Assembly: GCA_009760855.2 (NCBI GenBank)
Contig: WPIO01000003.1
Location: forward strand, 12,770,001-12,818,500
Length of the DNA stretch: 48,500 bases
Reading direction: 5' to 3'
Source: Cristatella mucedo
Taxonomy: Eukaryota; Bryozoa; Phylactolaemata; Cristatellidae
Part shown: piece after piece, positions 1-10,868 of the stretch
Layout of the letters: each line of letters starts with the position of its first letter
Position numbering within the stretch: the first letter of the stretch is position 1
Notes under the pieces: generated by a model
The model's input: the letters and a program-made list of their open reading frames with translations, nothing else
The model's database searches: none
Told to the model about the DNA's origin: nothing
Program-made: the position numbers and the translations under genes

Positions 1-1175
1 GGAATATAGGTGCTGCGTGCAGAATATCGCGCAAGCTTTGTATTGTCATAGTAGGCGTCACCACTGGAATTCTGCTAAGTAATCGCAGATTACGAACGGT
101 CGCTTTGGAGAGTATTAAAAGAGAAGATGCCAGCCAAGATCAAAAAGGATTTGTGTCCATGGTGTGGGAAGAAATAATTGCTGGCCATAGATTGTGGGAT
201 GAAACACTTCAGAGAGCGTCTCAGCGTTATCTTAACTCCCAGCAGGCCAGGCTATTGTGCTGGATTCCAAGGGCCCTAAATCGGGAGCCGGATTGGTCAG
301 GTTTTTCGAAAGAGTCTGCAGCCTAGCACAGCCGGCAGATGAGGCAGATCAGGTGCTTACAGATTCACAAAGATCCTTACTCACACGCCTTTGTCGTGAA
401 CACGCCCTGTGCAGGTGCACACTTTTCGCATGCAAACTGCACGAGCTCATTAGTAGCTGCGCTTTGTGTTAGATATTAGGGTGTGGATGCTAAGTCTGCT
501 GGACGCCGAAGGAAGACGCAGGTGTCGCCTTGTCATTTTCTGTGCACTTGCATCCGATTAAAATTATTTCGGACGCACACGGCGCCACGCCCCAAGCGCT
601 ACGCTTCCGCACCGTCGCACTAGAGCTCCTGTACCTTAGCAGTCCGTCTAATTAAGAAGTCAGTTTACTCAAATCTACGCTGCGCGCCTAACAAGCGTTC
701 TTTTCGTATCCTTTTATTTAGTTCACTTTTTGTACCAGGATTTTAATATTTTCAATTTGTTTTATCGTAGGAAAGTGCGAAGGGCCGTATCTCTCTAGGT
801 ATGTTCCCCGATCGTGTACCCTATAAACCTGGCTTGCACTTGTTTCTCTCTTGTGACTCTACGAAGTGACATCCCCCTCATCTGAGGCAGATATGGGGCT
901 CATTTTGATTGCAGATGACTGTGACTGATGATAGGATTCCACACCGACACGTATTTTTGCACGCTTGCATAGGCGCGAAAGTGCTACGTCCATTGCTGCT
1001 CGTACGGTGACGTAATAAGAAAATAATGTGTGTACATCACTCTAAAATAGCTCAATCTCTTGCTAGGCACTTTTGCGTATGCTATAAAGGAAGCTTTCAA
1101 CTAATTAGTAATAGCATGCGCTATGTCAAACCGCATTATCACACAAAGGACAGTTCACGTGAGCCCAGCGTATGC
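1..1175. other. intergenic, no gene recognised
   Basis: Non-repetitive sequence without a recognisable coding domain. A 73-codon frame at 105-326 (+) starts at an ATG, but it matches no family I know, shows no splice or repeat context, and is within chance length. I see no RNA gene here. Confidence 0.4.
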
Positions 1176-1262
1176 CGTACCATGACCTACGCGCACGTGA
1201 CACATGACGCACACGCGCACGTGACACATGACGCACACGCGCACATGACCTACGCGCACGTG
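1176..1262. repeat. 24-bp minisatellite with CACGTG cores
   Basis: Two full 24-bp units start at 1191 and 1215, followed by a divergent third unit and a fragment. Each unit carries GCGCACGTGACACATGACGC. The palindrome CACGTG (E-box/G-box type) recurs at nearly constant spacing. A related CATGACCTAC segment frames the array on both sides. Confidence 0.8.
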
Positions 1263-1867
1263 TGGCTTCTTGCTACATTTCATCAAGTTTGGGGTTTTCG
1301 TGAAGTTAGAGAGCTGGCTATGAGTTCCAGGCTTTTAGAGCACAAGAACTAGAGGCACTGTCGCCAAAATGTTGGAGAATGGTTAGAGGTACCGCTTAAC
1401 GACTTGAGTCAACAGACTAGGTTGTACTACGCCTAGCCTGATTTTGAAACATTCCGACAGGTGGGCTGGAGCAAGAGTATTAAGGAACGGAGACAAAGCG
1501 TTGTGTTCCCGATGCGCTGCGTGACGGGGAGCTGGAATTTGTGCGAAGCTGTGCACTATGTCAACAGCGACGTTCACGGCAGACAAACCAAGCTACAGAT
1601 TTTCGCACCGATTGAAATTGCCCTATTGCACAAGCCGGAAGGCCTGCACGCGCAGGTATCTCCGGTAGGAGAGCACTGTTTCTCCAATGCAGCGGAGTAA
1701 GACATGTCGTCCTAAGTCTTCCGTAGCTCGAAGCGTTGGAGAGACCCGTCTGCGCTTGGGTAGGGCCTAGCTCGCGCGTCGTAACGTGAATGCCGCTGCG
1801 TCAAAGGAGCGCGAGCTGCTCTACGAGTTCTCGTCGGTTGCTACGCAACGCGTTCGTACGCGCCACC
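1263..1867. other. intergenic, no gene recognised
   Basis: Short overlapping frames occur on both strands (1383-1586 -, 1461-1700 +). None has a recognisable domain or a convincing composition bias. Confidence 0.35.
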
Positions 1868-1955
1868 TCTGCAGCATTTGTAAAGCACCTAGAAAGAGAT
1901 TAAGTTACCCGAGGACGCTATATACGACCGTATTACTATCGCTATCATTATTAAC
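1868..1955 (+). mobile_element. degenerate L2-like LINE 3' tail
   Basis: The segment reads as a diverged version of the terminal hairpin of the window's main LINE: TGTAAAGCACCTAGAAAGAG, then AAGTTACCCGAGGACGCTAT, then an AT-rich ATTATTA-like tail. Stem pairing is eroded, so this is an old insertion. Only the last ~90 bp survive. Confidence 0.55.
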
Positions 1956-3944
1956 CCAAGCAGTAGCCGTCGGCGAGAGGCGAAGCGGGTCGGCGACAAG
2001 GTCCGAGCCGCTACCGGTGGCCCACTCGACAGACAGCATCGCCGCCCGTAGTCCGAGAGCGTGAGAGCGAGAGCGTGCAGGAATGTGCTCGCTGGCTGGC
2101 CCGCTCCAGGCAGGCCTGGATCTAAATCCAACGTACGCTCCAACCCCCCCGGCTCGAAGCTGCTTAACCTAAAGTCGTGGCTTGTGGCCGTAGAACATTC
2201 TGCCGCCTCATAATCGGGCGACGCTCCGCAGTCTCGGCGGCGGCGGCTTAGGAAGTTTTCCGTTTAGCGATTTCCATAATCCGCGACAGCAGTATTGTTC
2301 GCCGCCGCCGCCGCCGATCCTGGGACAAGAGCTCTTGCCACGGGGACCGGCTACGAGCTCGAGCGACAGTCGAATTGACGGGCGAAAAATGAGCCGCAGT
2401 TCGCCGCACGCATTGGCAAAACGCGCGCGCTCAGGCGTTGGCGCTCTCGCTCGGTCCTCGCAGGCGATTGGCGAGCGGCAGCCGGCGTATGGCCGCGTCT
2501 CTTCTGCTCTCGCAGTCTGCCGCTCGTCGCGAAGCACCGACAGCGAGGCTTAGAGCTCGCCAGGTCTGCCGCCGCGGCTCTGCCGGCGGATACTGTGCGT
2601 GCGCGCGCGCACCGGAAGACGTCGGGGCGTTCGAACGGTGCCTCCGCATCCAGCGAAGGCATTCGATTCTTATGTCAGCACTTTGGTCCGACGTCGAGGC
2701 ATCGCAATTCAGCTTGAACTCCGGTTTCTCTCACCCCTGAGTTGGCAGTGTCTCGCAGCGAGAGCAACTTCTGCACAGCGAGCCAGCTCTTTCTCTGTGC
2801 CTCATCGCCGCCGCCTACCGCATATTGTATCTCCTCCGCGTTGCCTGGTAGGCCTACTGCATGATTGCAAGAAGAGAAAAATGGTAGAATAAGTGGACGG
2901 AGCGCGCTTCGCGTCGTCGCTAGTGTGCAGGAACGGTCGGGTAGCTACGAGCCGGTTTTGATCAAGCGACCTGCGACGTCCCCAAGTAGACTGGAACGAG
3001 ACGGCATCCAGTGCAAACAGTGAAGGAGCGGAAAAAATTGTAACCAAAGAAATCAGCTGACATCGTAACATTATCCACTATGGTTGCGAGAGCTGTTCTC
3101 GAACGCCGATACGGTGCTTCCGTTCATAATTAAGTAGCGGCGCCACCGGAAATGCTGCGCACCTTTTATTTGAGACACTTCCAACGTGCAGCGTTACTCC
3201 AAAGTCGACCTCGCAGAACTCACGCGCTCATTATCCAGACCGCACGGGCCGGCAGACTTCGGGCCCGCATACTATTCAGCTCAGCTCAGACTTTCGACCA
3301 GGACATGTCAGTGCAGCTTGCGCCAGATAAGCATAGCAACGTGCCAAATAATCCGTAGGCTACAGGAGGTCGTGCTGAAGCCATAATAGAGCCTTCACGC
3401 TACCGGAAAGCCTAGCGACAACAATTTTAAGTGCAGTGCTTTAGAGATGCTTCCTGGGCGCGGAGCAAGGAATGTTTCTAAGCAGCAGCCCGATACGCCG
3501 GGAAGGAGGGACAGAAACGTCGGTCCAACGTGACGCGAACAGGGCAGAAGGAGAGCGCCAGCTAAACGCGGAAGAGGCACCTGTTTCAATCCACTTTTCT
3601 TGCGTCCAGTGAACCTTTCTTTTCCTAGTACTTCGCATGATTACACGTTCACGGTTCGGTGCTCTTTGACGACCGACGGCGCTACTAACAAGCGATCGTG
3701 AGTGTACTCGGGTGTTACTTTTGCATGCTCATCTAAGCACAAGAGCTCAATGCCTGTGAAGTCGCTCGGCTGAGTCATAGTAGAAGTATTCATTGTACGA
3801 TCACGGAAGACAACGCTGCGCCAACTTGTCGCGCGGCGGAAGTTCGCCATCTTTCCGCGCGACGGACGGACGGACTTTGACGCTTTAACTAGTAGGGATG
3901 GTGCCACCTTGCTGTTGTTATTAACTCTTGGTTATTGAATCGCT
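1956..3944. other. intergenic; GC-rich patch at 2.0-2.7 kb
   Basis: About 2.0-2.7 kb is GC- and CpG-rich with short GCC/GGC runs near 2235 and 2305, resembling a small CpG island. The overlapping 70-109-codon frames there on both strands are what high GC gives by chance. The rest, to 3944, has no recognised gene. An 88-codon - strand frame (3641-3907) has no family resemblance. Confidence 0.35.
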
Positions 3945-4012
3945 TACAGCGAATTTCAAAGCGCCTTGAAAGAGATTCAGTTCTCTTTAGGAGCTATTCA
4001 AAAGAAATAACA
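3945..4012 (+). mobile_element. degenerate L2-like LINE 3' tail
   Basis: TTCAAAGCGCCTTGAAAGAG followed by ATTCAGTTCTCTTTAGGAGC matches the 3' hairpin of the main LINE, with a decayed right stem arm and an AATAACAATATT-type tail. This is an old truncated copy. Confidence 0.55.
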
Positions 4013-4169
4013 ATATTCATCAGTATAATTATTCACATGACCGGACTAGCCTACGAAGGAGCACTAATGAGTTTGGATGCGGTGCAACAAGAGCATTAGT
4101 ACCGCGCCCCCACTATTGGACTATTGGCTGCCCGTGTCGCATCCGGAACGCTGATACCCATGAACCGGA

Positions 4170-4170
<1 letters not shown>

Positions 4171-4200
<30 letters not shown>
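4171..4200 (+). repeat. (CTG)10 microsatellite
   Basis: Ten uninterrupted CTG units. A 147-codon frame (4124-4567 +) reads them as poly-Cys and an opposing frame reads them as poly-Ser. Neither frame has a recognisable domain, so the repeat is treated as non-coding. Confidence 0.9.
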
Positions 4201-4201
<1 letters not shown>

Positions 4202-5079
4202 ACAAGTGCCGCTGCAAGCTGGGCCGCCGATCTCCATCGCGAGGCCAGGACCCGCCAACGTCCGACACTGAGTGACGAGACAGAACGTCACAAGCTCGCT
4301 CGCTCCAGCTCTGTCCTCTTGAACCGACTCTGCTCTCGTCTGCTCTGGACCCGCTCAGAGGAGCATTTATGTATGTCACTCCTGAGCGATCCGCTGCTCC
4401 TCAAGAGAACGCCGGAAGCCGAAGGCAATTATGGAGAGAGAGAATTCTGGGAGCCTAGGAGAAGCCTGCGTCTCTTCGTTAGATATGGGGTAAGGCTAGG
4501 CAAGCTGCGGGCGATGGGTATACGCGGAAACCGTTGCGGCTTCGAACGTGGGCTGTTCTACGGATGATTGCATTTTCCTGGGATTTCCTGGAACCAGCAG
4601 GACATCAATTTGCTTCAACAGTGAACAGTGCCAACGTCACTTCCGCTGAGTGCAAGCATTCGCAGAACTAGACTCAAGCGAAAAAGTACCGGTGAACCCT
4701 TGTTTGTGATGAGTACTAGGCATTCGACAGTGGAATATCAGATCAGAGCATTAGGAATGAATGCGCCCAATTGAGACGATGCCTTTCGCGATGACCTTTT
4801 TATCAACCAGTGCATACCATAGAAAAATAACGAGAACAGGCATCCTGATAATCTTAAGGTTCATTTAAAAATGGCGAGTTTCCTCATCTTTCGGCACCTT
4901 GAAGCGGCTCCAGCGCTCGTTCACGGACGTAATTTGACATACGCCGTGGCATGAAAGCAATAGTGCACTGGCCCTGCTCATTTCCTGGCCCTATTCTACC
5001 GCCAATCCACAGGTCCAAGGCGGCCATCTAGTTACAATGGGCTAAATTTGGGCCACGACCCAAGTAGAACTGAGTAACG
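4201..5079. other. intergenic, no gene recognised
   Basis: The end of the long frame through the CTG run (stop near 4565) and ~500 bp of ordinary sequence. Nothing I can assign. The 5' end of the neighbouring Tc1 relic may begin in here but no terminal repeat is visible. Confidence 0.3.
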
Positions 5080-6025
5080 TTGCAATCGCTATACAATGCC
5101 GAGCTGTTGAGACTGCGGTGAGGCGGGACCCGAAGAAGATAGCTACAACCACTGTCATTGCAAACCATGCAAAGAGACTCGGACAGCCACGTCATCTGCT
5201 AGGGCAGACTTTTGATCAAGAGTTATGGCAACATTTCGCTCACGCGAGGGCTTTCGCTCAAGGCCCTGAGGTTGCTACTCGGAGTCTATTTTGAATAAAT
5301 ACGATTAGACGTCATTTAGATGAACGAAATATGTTTGCTCAGAAGGCAATAAGAATAAGCGACTTCTGCCCATTAAGCGCAGAGTGGCTCATTCGGAGTG
5401 GATTGGAGCGATAGCATATTGGACCCACAAAGACTGGATTCAAATCAAATGGGACGGTGAGACTAAATTCACCACTTGCTGCTGACTGTAAATGTACGCA
5501 GTAAGTACTTTGGTGCTCCAATGAAGGTTTCCACGATACTTGCCTTCAGAAGATGTCGACATTTTGTGACAACGAGGTCTGGGGCTGCGTCTGTAGCGAA
5601 TAGCTTGCATAATGACGAAAGCCGTTTATTCAAGGCTACTTTAGGAAGTTGCACTACCTACTTACTGCAATGAGCCTACGTGGAGACAACTTTGTTTCCA
5701 ACAGGGCGAATAGCCTAAGAATGCCGGTGAGAGTATTCAACATCTTTCGCTACGCCATTGAATTTGGTTTAGGGCCATTACGCAAACGGAATGACTCAGT
5801 CCTGAATCTTCAGACCTGAATCCTATTGAGTGTCTATGCGATGAAGTGAAAAAGAGACTCGGAGCTCAGGTAGGTCTTATCGCATCTAAGGAGTCGCATT
5901 CCTTCGCACGACATTTTGAGAAGGATAGACCAGAGGTCTGCGAACGCCCAGTTCGTTCTGTTTCAGAGAGGTTCGTGCAGACTATTGCCTACCGCTTCGG
6001 TGCAGCTTCATTTTAGCACTGTAAA
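5080..6025 (+). mobile_element. Tc1/mariner transposase relic
   Basis: A broken transposase is scattered over all three + frames. In order: a helix-turn-helix segment read as TIRRHLDERNMFAQKAIR (5301-5354); a first-catalytic-Asp region read as HKDWIQIKWDGETKF (about 5426-5470), where the family has WSDETKF, so the Asp context is altered; EVWGCVC (about 5575-5595), matching the family's VWGC block; FQQGE (about 5695-5710); and SSDLNPIE (about 5807-5830), matching the PDLNPIE block before the last catalytic acid. At least four frameshifts and several stops separate them. A ~340-residue family product would need about this span. A possible terminal-repeat remnant, ACAGGTGTACTGAAACTTTG, begins near 6032. 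The copy is dead. Family assignment rests on motif order and is fairly secure. Confidence 0.8.
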
Positions 6026-6200
6026 TTAATACAGGTGTACTGAAACTTTGCGTACATGCTATTCAAGCTTATTTTACATACTGTGCTTAATTTAAGCGAG
6101 TTGCAGTAACGATCTGTATGCCATAATTGGAGCGGTTTAGGTTCGCTCAACATTTAATGGCCTCGCCTATACTTCGGTGCTCGAGTGATCGAGCCCCGGT

Positions 6201-6279
6201 CGATTGATCGGTAATATCTATTGATAGTACTGATCGATTGATCGGTAATATCTATTGATAGTACTGATCGATTGATCGA
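6201..6279. repeat. 34-bp tandem repeat, 2.3 copies
   Basis: Two identical 34-bp units (6201-6234 and 6235-6268) plus an 11-bp partial unit. Each contains two GATCGATT/GATCGG half-palindromes and an ATATCTATTGATAGTA core. Perfect identity suggests recent duplication. Confidence 0.9.
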
Positions 6280-6832
6280 TAGCATTGAAAATCCATGGAC
6301 GGCGAGCAGAGCAACCTCCGACGCTGACTGACTAAATACCTTCCGGCAAAGACCGACTCCGCAAGTCTGTAATTCAATAACTTACCGGTACCAATATTAC
6401 TTACTGAATCTCGTCACTGCAGCTCTGACCCAGCGCGGTCTCAGTGACAAGTCACCGACCTCGACGCCATTCTGGAGGATGAGGCATTGGTTAAACCATC
6501 GGGGCTCATCCCAGCCGTCTGCCGATACTGCATTGATGCTGTACGGTAATCGGCCGTTAACTTGATCTAGTGGATGGCTACGAATTGAAAACATTTTCAG
6601 GAGCAATAGAGAATCGTAGTGATATTTTAGCCGATGTGGCCTAACGACCTGCCGTCTACTGTCTGTGCGCGAGCGCCCACGTGTCTTATTTATGAACGCT
6701 GCAACCCACGTCTCCTAGCAAAGACTATTACTGGTTTTAGTGCACTATCTTTCTTTAACGAGCTGGCACTGCCGAGAGCCAGGATCCGCCGCAACGCACC
6801 TGCTGAGCACAATAGTAGTAATTGCGAGCTGC
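6280..6832. other. intergenic; weak - strand exon-like frame
   Basis: A 69-codon - strand frame (6397-6606) ends directly at a GTAAGT donor-like sequence (reading 3' to 5' on + at about 6397-6403). No acceptor or family match was found, so it is not called a gene. Nothing else is recognised. Confidence 0.25.
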
Positions 6833-6905
6833 TATAGCCCAGGAGGAAAGGTGCTCGCTCTTCACGACTGAGGTCGTAGGTTCAAATTCTGCAGTGGCCG
6901 ATCAT
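6833..6905 (+). mobile_element. tRNA-derived SINE head
   Basis: A pol III internal promoter layout is visible. The A-box-like TAGCCCAGGAGG (about 6835-6846) is followed by AAGGTGCTCGC, and then the B-box-like GGTTCAAATTC (6889-6899) inside GAGGTCGTAGGTTCAAATTC. It shares the blocks GCCCAG-N-GA, AAGGTGCTCG and GAGGTCGTAG with the copy at 10783-10868, so both belong to one family. No cloverleaf with intact arms forms, so it is a SINE rather than a tRNA gene. The body probably continues to about 6975, but its 3' end is unclear. Confidence 0.6.
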
Positions 6906-6975
6906 TTATTGCCAGCTGCAAGCGGTCGTGAAAGCCGTTAAGGCTCCTCTGCCGCTATAATAGTGAGGCTGCTAA

Positions 6976-7524
6976 ATTAGCTAATCTCGTTGTTTCTAGG
7001 AATGTAAGAGCTAATGTATCGTATCAATGTTTTGCGAATGCATTGTCAATGGACGACCCGAATTATGGCTGAAACTGGTGGCACTCACATCCGAAAATCT
7101 TATGCAATGAGATACTCTCTCCGGATGATGACTGTGACGCATCCTTTCCAGCCGTTTAGCACTGCTGCTATTTTCAAGCGACTCACCTCGACTGCCCTTC
7201 TGACTCAGCTATGCTTCTCGATTTCCCGTATTTTCGCAAGATAAAGTGTGTGCTGGCTGCCGAACGCACACATAATGCCGCTGGTGAGCTCTTTGAGTGA
7301 GCCAAAAGAAATCCTCCTGCACTGCACTGCACTGCACTGCACCCACTTAATCTTTGTGAATTTGCGGAGCTTGTTGGCAAATGAGGATGCATATATGTAC
7401 TCACATACCAAAGAGCATCGGGTTTCTACACACTCGCTACAGCGCTGAATATGTGGAGTTATTGGCTCTAACCCAAGTAGATGTTACTTTATGGGTTTAA
7501 ACTTTGTATGCACGATTTAAGCTA
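6976..7524. other. intergenic with (CTGCA)5
   Basis: There is no gene. Five perfect CTGCA units lie at 7317-7341. Small frames on both strands overlap without recognisable content. Confidence 0.5.
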
Positions 7525-7597
7525 GTTTGCTACTATTCCACTCAGTACCTTTGATAGGGGCGGCAGCAGGGAGACTGGGTTGAATTCATTGATGTAC
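7525..7597 (-). mobile_element. CR1/L2-group LINE fragment (RT fingers)
   Basis: The - strand frame reads NPVSLLPPLSKVLSGIVAN, the finger-subdomain block of CR1/L2 reverse transcriptases (family form: YRPVSLLPxLSKxxERxVxxQ). Only this short piece is recognisable. It faces the LINE that follows on the + strand, so it is a separate insertion. Confidence 0.65.
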
Positions 7598-7739
7598 TTC
7601 GCGTGAAACTTTGGAGTGCCCTTGGCAAGCGAGCTGCTGTACATTCTGTCGTCGTACAGAGTCTTGGAGGTTCCTTTTAATTTACCAAAAAACTTTAAAA
7701 CACGCAGAGTGTTGAGCGCAGGCTTCAACCTCGCTTTAA

Positions 7740-9085
7740 AAAAATCTGGATCTTACGACGATCTGACCAATTTCAAAGACTTCCTCGAGGTTAAAATCGG
7801 AAGCTTAGAAAATCCAGGACTTTTTTTTACCTCAAAAACTGAATTCCTGTCACTCAGACCCAAAACAAATTGATAAGGTGGTGAATAGTTTGCTTACCAA
7901 CTTTGAGGGCGTCTTACTCGCCAGATATTAAAGATTCGACCGATAATTTTTCAATCTTCCTCATTGAAAACACTGCACATACTCGTTCGTACCTCTATAA
8001 AGCCTCCTCCGATTAAAGAACTGGATGTGTCGCTACCTTGGATATTCCTTAAGATATGTTTCGAGGTTACTGCTTGCGATTTGGATACCTCAATTAATTA
8101 TAGTAAAAAAGTAGCTTATCTCCTGAAGACCGCATACCATTATCCCCTCTCTGGTCTTCACTGGCAGACAAACTAAGCCCAACCGTAACTGAGCTTCTCA
8201 ATGATCCTCTGAATAATGAAGTTGCATCCAAGTTCCTTAAGTCGGCCATTGTTGGACCAATTAATAAAAAGCCTGGATTACATTTTGAGTTCCCTAGCAA
8301 ACTATCGTTCAGTTTCCCTTCTGCTTTTCTTGTCAAATATTCTTTATAAGATTTTCACCGAGCAGCTTGCAGCGCACTATGCAAAAGAATTTCCAGAAAA
8401 CTAATGACTTTCTATGCAGCAACGATGACGTGAATATCACTGCCCTAGCGTTGCTGGATCTATAAGTTGCCTTAGATACTATTGATTGCGATATCCTAAT
8501 TGACCGATTGAGAATAGAGATCGGTCTGGCAGAAGAGGCCCTGGGGTGGTTCAAATCGTACTTATCCGATCGTGTTCGATCCTTGTCATGTGGGGGGGGG
8601 TCAGGTCTCATCAACCACAACAGCCATCGACCACACCAGTCGCCTGTGGAGTCCCACTAGGGTCCTCCCTCGGTCCTTCACTGTTCTCTATTTATATCTA
8701 TCAACCTCTGGGAAAAGTGATTTGGGCCCACGGAATAGGCTATCACTTTTATGCTGACGATGATCAGCTGCATCTGCCATTTAAACCCCAAGACTCTGCT
8801 GCACCTGATAAGCTGAAAACTCTCCTTGAAGATCAATACTGGATGAAAGCAAATTTCCTTAAACTTAATGACGATAACAAGAAACTGCCACTCGTAGAAT
8901 AACCCAAGCTTTTGGCTGGACTAAAAGACTTTTCTCTTCTAACAGGCGATATTGTTGTACGACCGCCACCGTGTATTTGTAATTTATGGTTTCGTCTATG
9001 ACAACTGCCTAAATTTTGAAAGTTTCATTAGGAAGAGCTGCCTGCACAGAAAACCATCACGACCGATAGATACGTCTGTCTAAGA
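7740..9085 (+). mobile_element. CR1/L2-group LINE, degenerate RT
   Basis: A reverse transcriptase relic spread over several + frames. In order: a linker region (7740-8200); ANYRSVSLLLFLSNILYKIF (about 8296-8355); ALLDL followed by a stop and VALDTIDCDIL (about 8450-8495), the family's LLDLSAAFDTIDH block with its first catalytic Asp; [12 protein letters not shown] (about 8538-8573); a 10-base G run at 8591-8600; and [16 protein letters not shown] (8741-8788) with the catalytic YADD at 8750-8761. [10 protein letters not shown] and a FVYDNCLNFESFIRKSCLHR segment near 9000-9050 follow. Stops and frameshifts kill the ORF. Sequence differs clearly from the main L2-like family, so this is a second subfamily. 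No 3' tail was seen. Confidence 0.8.
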
Positions 9086-9329
9086 CTTAGAGACGTGATC
9101 TACCCCCATGGCTTGCGTAACGCTTAACTTCCATTTTGGATGGAATACCGAAACAATCCATTAGGCTACTGCAGCTGGTGATGAATATGGCTGCAAGGCC
9201 AGTTAGCATATCTCAGAGGTTTTAACATGTGTCATCCTTGCTGAAGGAGCTTGGATGGCTACAGAATTCTTCAATTTGGCTACGATTAGGTCGCCCCGTA
9301 AGAAGTCGACACTAGACGTGAGGAACTTA

Positions 9330-9970
9330 AAGTAATGTAAGGTAATGTAATGTATCCCCGTCTGTAACTCCACATAGCCACAAGGACTATGTGGGTTTTA
9401 TGCAGAAGGGGTTTCTATTGCCAACCCACTTACAGCCGGCTTGCGGCTTTTGGTACGCATTCTCTAACCAACAGACTTCATCTCGCACAACAAAGAGAAA
9501 GTAATAGACATGGCTGAGTCAGGAGTGCAGTTGAGGTAGTGAGAAGCATGGAAGTAGCAACTAAAGACGGCTGAAAAGGACTGTCGTAGCCGGCAGCAGA
9601 AGAGTAGATGTTGCGTAAGAATTCTGGAAGTGAGATCCACAGTCAATTACCTGCAGAGCAAAAACGTCTGTCGCTAATGGTTTTTAAGCAGAGGAATGGA
9701 ACAGCTAATTTATTGTTCATAAAGTACGTGAGGGCACGAAGAGGCTGAATTTGTTGCAACAGTTCAGCTAGGTACGAAGGATCCAAGCCGAAGTAGGCCT
9801 TAGGGATCAGCATAAGAACTTTTCTCTGTATTCGTCGATCAACAGGATCAAGTCGCTAGGCCAAGAGCGTATTTTAAATATTAGCTACGCGTTGAAGTAG
9901 CAAATGCAGACATCTCTTAAGAAGAACATTAGGTTTTTAGGTGTAGATGGTTAGTACTCCTAGGTCTTTT
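9330..9970 (-). mobile_element. CR1/L2-group LINE 3' part with ATTAC-type tail
   Basis: Read on the - strand, the C-terminal region of a LINE ORF appears as RLDPVDRRIQRKVLMLIPKA and GLDPSYLAELLQQIQPLRAL (about 9700-9850), matching the family layout LP-x-RI-x-FK-x-L...LAPSYLSELL. A later WISLPEFLRN fragment parallels WNSLPxxIR. Downstream lies a hairpin of ACCCACATAGTCC and GGCTATGTGGAG, then a tail of irregular ATTAC units at about 9332-9355. The ORF has several stops. The 5' end is truncated near 9970. Confidence 0.7.
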
Positions 9971-10782
9971 TCCATGGGGGTACGGCGCTGTCGCTTAACC
10001 ATCCAAGGCGATGGTTCTAGTCCTGCCGCAGACAAGTCATTACTGCCTGCTGCAAACTGGCTGATAAGCTCTACGGCTGTTTCCGCTACATAAATGAAGA
10101 TGACATCGGCTGCTATATAGTATTGGATCACCTGACTTTTACATTACTTTTTTATTGCATTTTCTTAGACTGGCGGATGAACATTGACATGGGATCAGTT
10201 GTGGCAGGTTTGAAGACACGAGAATTAAATGAAGTGAGGCGTCGTAATGGCTCCCTTTTTAAGTATAGGTTTTCTGTATTATTGCGTTTGAATTTACTTT
10301 TGCATGTGCATGTTTATTTATCTACCGCAATGTATCTGCTATTTTTTATACTCACACACATACTATATACATATACATTATATTCACCCCATTTAATTGT
10401 CGTCTGTAAAGCAAAAAAGTCATCTAGCCGAAGTGGCTGTCAATCAGAATAAATTTATATTGCTTACTCAAAGCCTATGTGGTTTTCAATTTCCATTCTT
10501 GAGGTAGCAGACTTCATCTTGCAGAGCACAAATGAATTTAAATGGCAATAGAGCTAGCAAAAATTAAGGAATTAGCATTATAGCACATTAACATCCCAGA
10601 GTTTGCAGTGGAAGCACACGTGGCATTGCATTAAGAACCTATCACCGTACGCTGTCGTACTCTAGCTCTTACGGCTTCGCCGCTAAGCACAGTATAATTC
10701 TGCTAATTTTCGTTCAAAAATATATAACTCATTTGTGTCTCTCCCTAAGAGAGCTAAATCCCTCTACAGGTGTTTCACATAT
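9971..10782. other. intergenic, no gene recognised
   Basis: AT-rich sequence. A 109-codon + frame (10123-10452) is hydrophobic and AT-driven with no recognisable domain. Confidence 0.3.
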
Positions 10783-10868
10783 GCCACAGGGTTCGAGTCT
10801 ACGACCTCGGCCAACAAATACATTCACCTTGACTGTAGTCTCGCCGAGCACCTTAATCACTGGGCCAA
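10783..10868 (-). mobile_element. tRNA-derived SINE head, second copy
   Basis: The - strand has A-box-like TTGGCCCAGTGATTAAGG (10851-10868) leading into TGCTCGG, and later GAGGTCGTAGACTCGAACCC (about 10788-10807), a B-box changed from GGTTCGAATCC by transitions. The same ordered blocks occur at 6833-6905 on the + strand. The spacing between the boxes is ~45 bases, longer than in a tRNA, so this is a diverged or internally expanded copy. Confidence 0.6.

Noticed and set aside
4124-4567. 147-codon frame with a poly-Cys run
   Set aside because: The run comes from (CTG)10. The remainder has no domain, and an opposing frame of similar quality exists.
6833-6905. tRNA gene
   Set aside because: A- and B-box-like sequences are present but acceptor, D and anticodon arms do not pair, and a second diverged copy exists, so a SINE is more likely.
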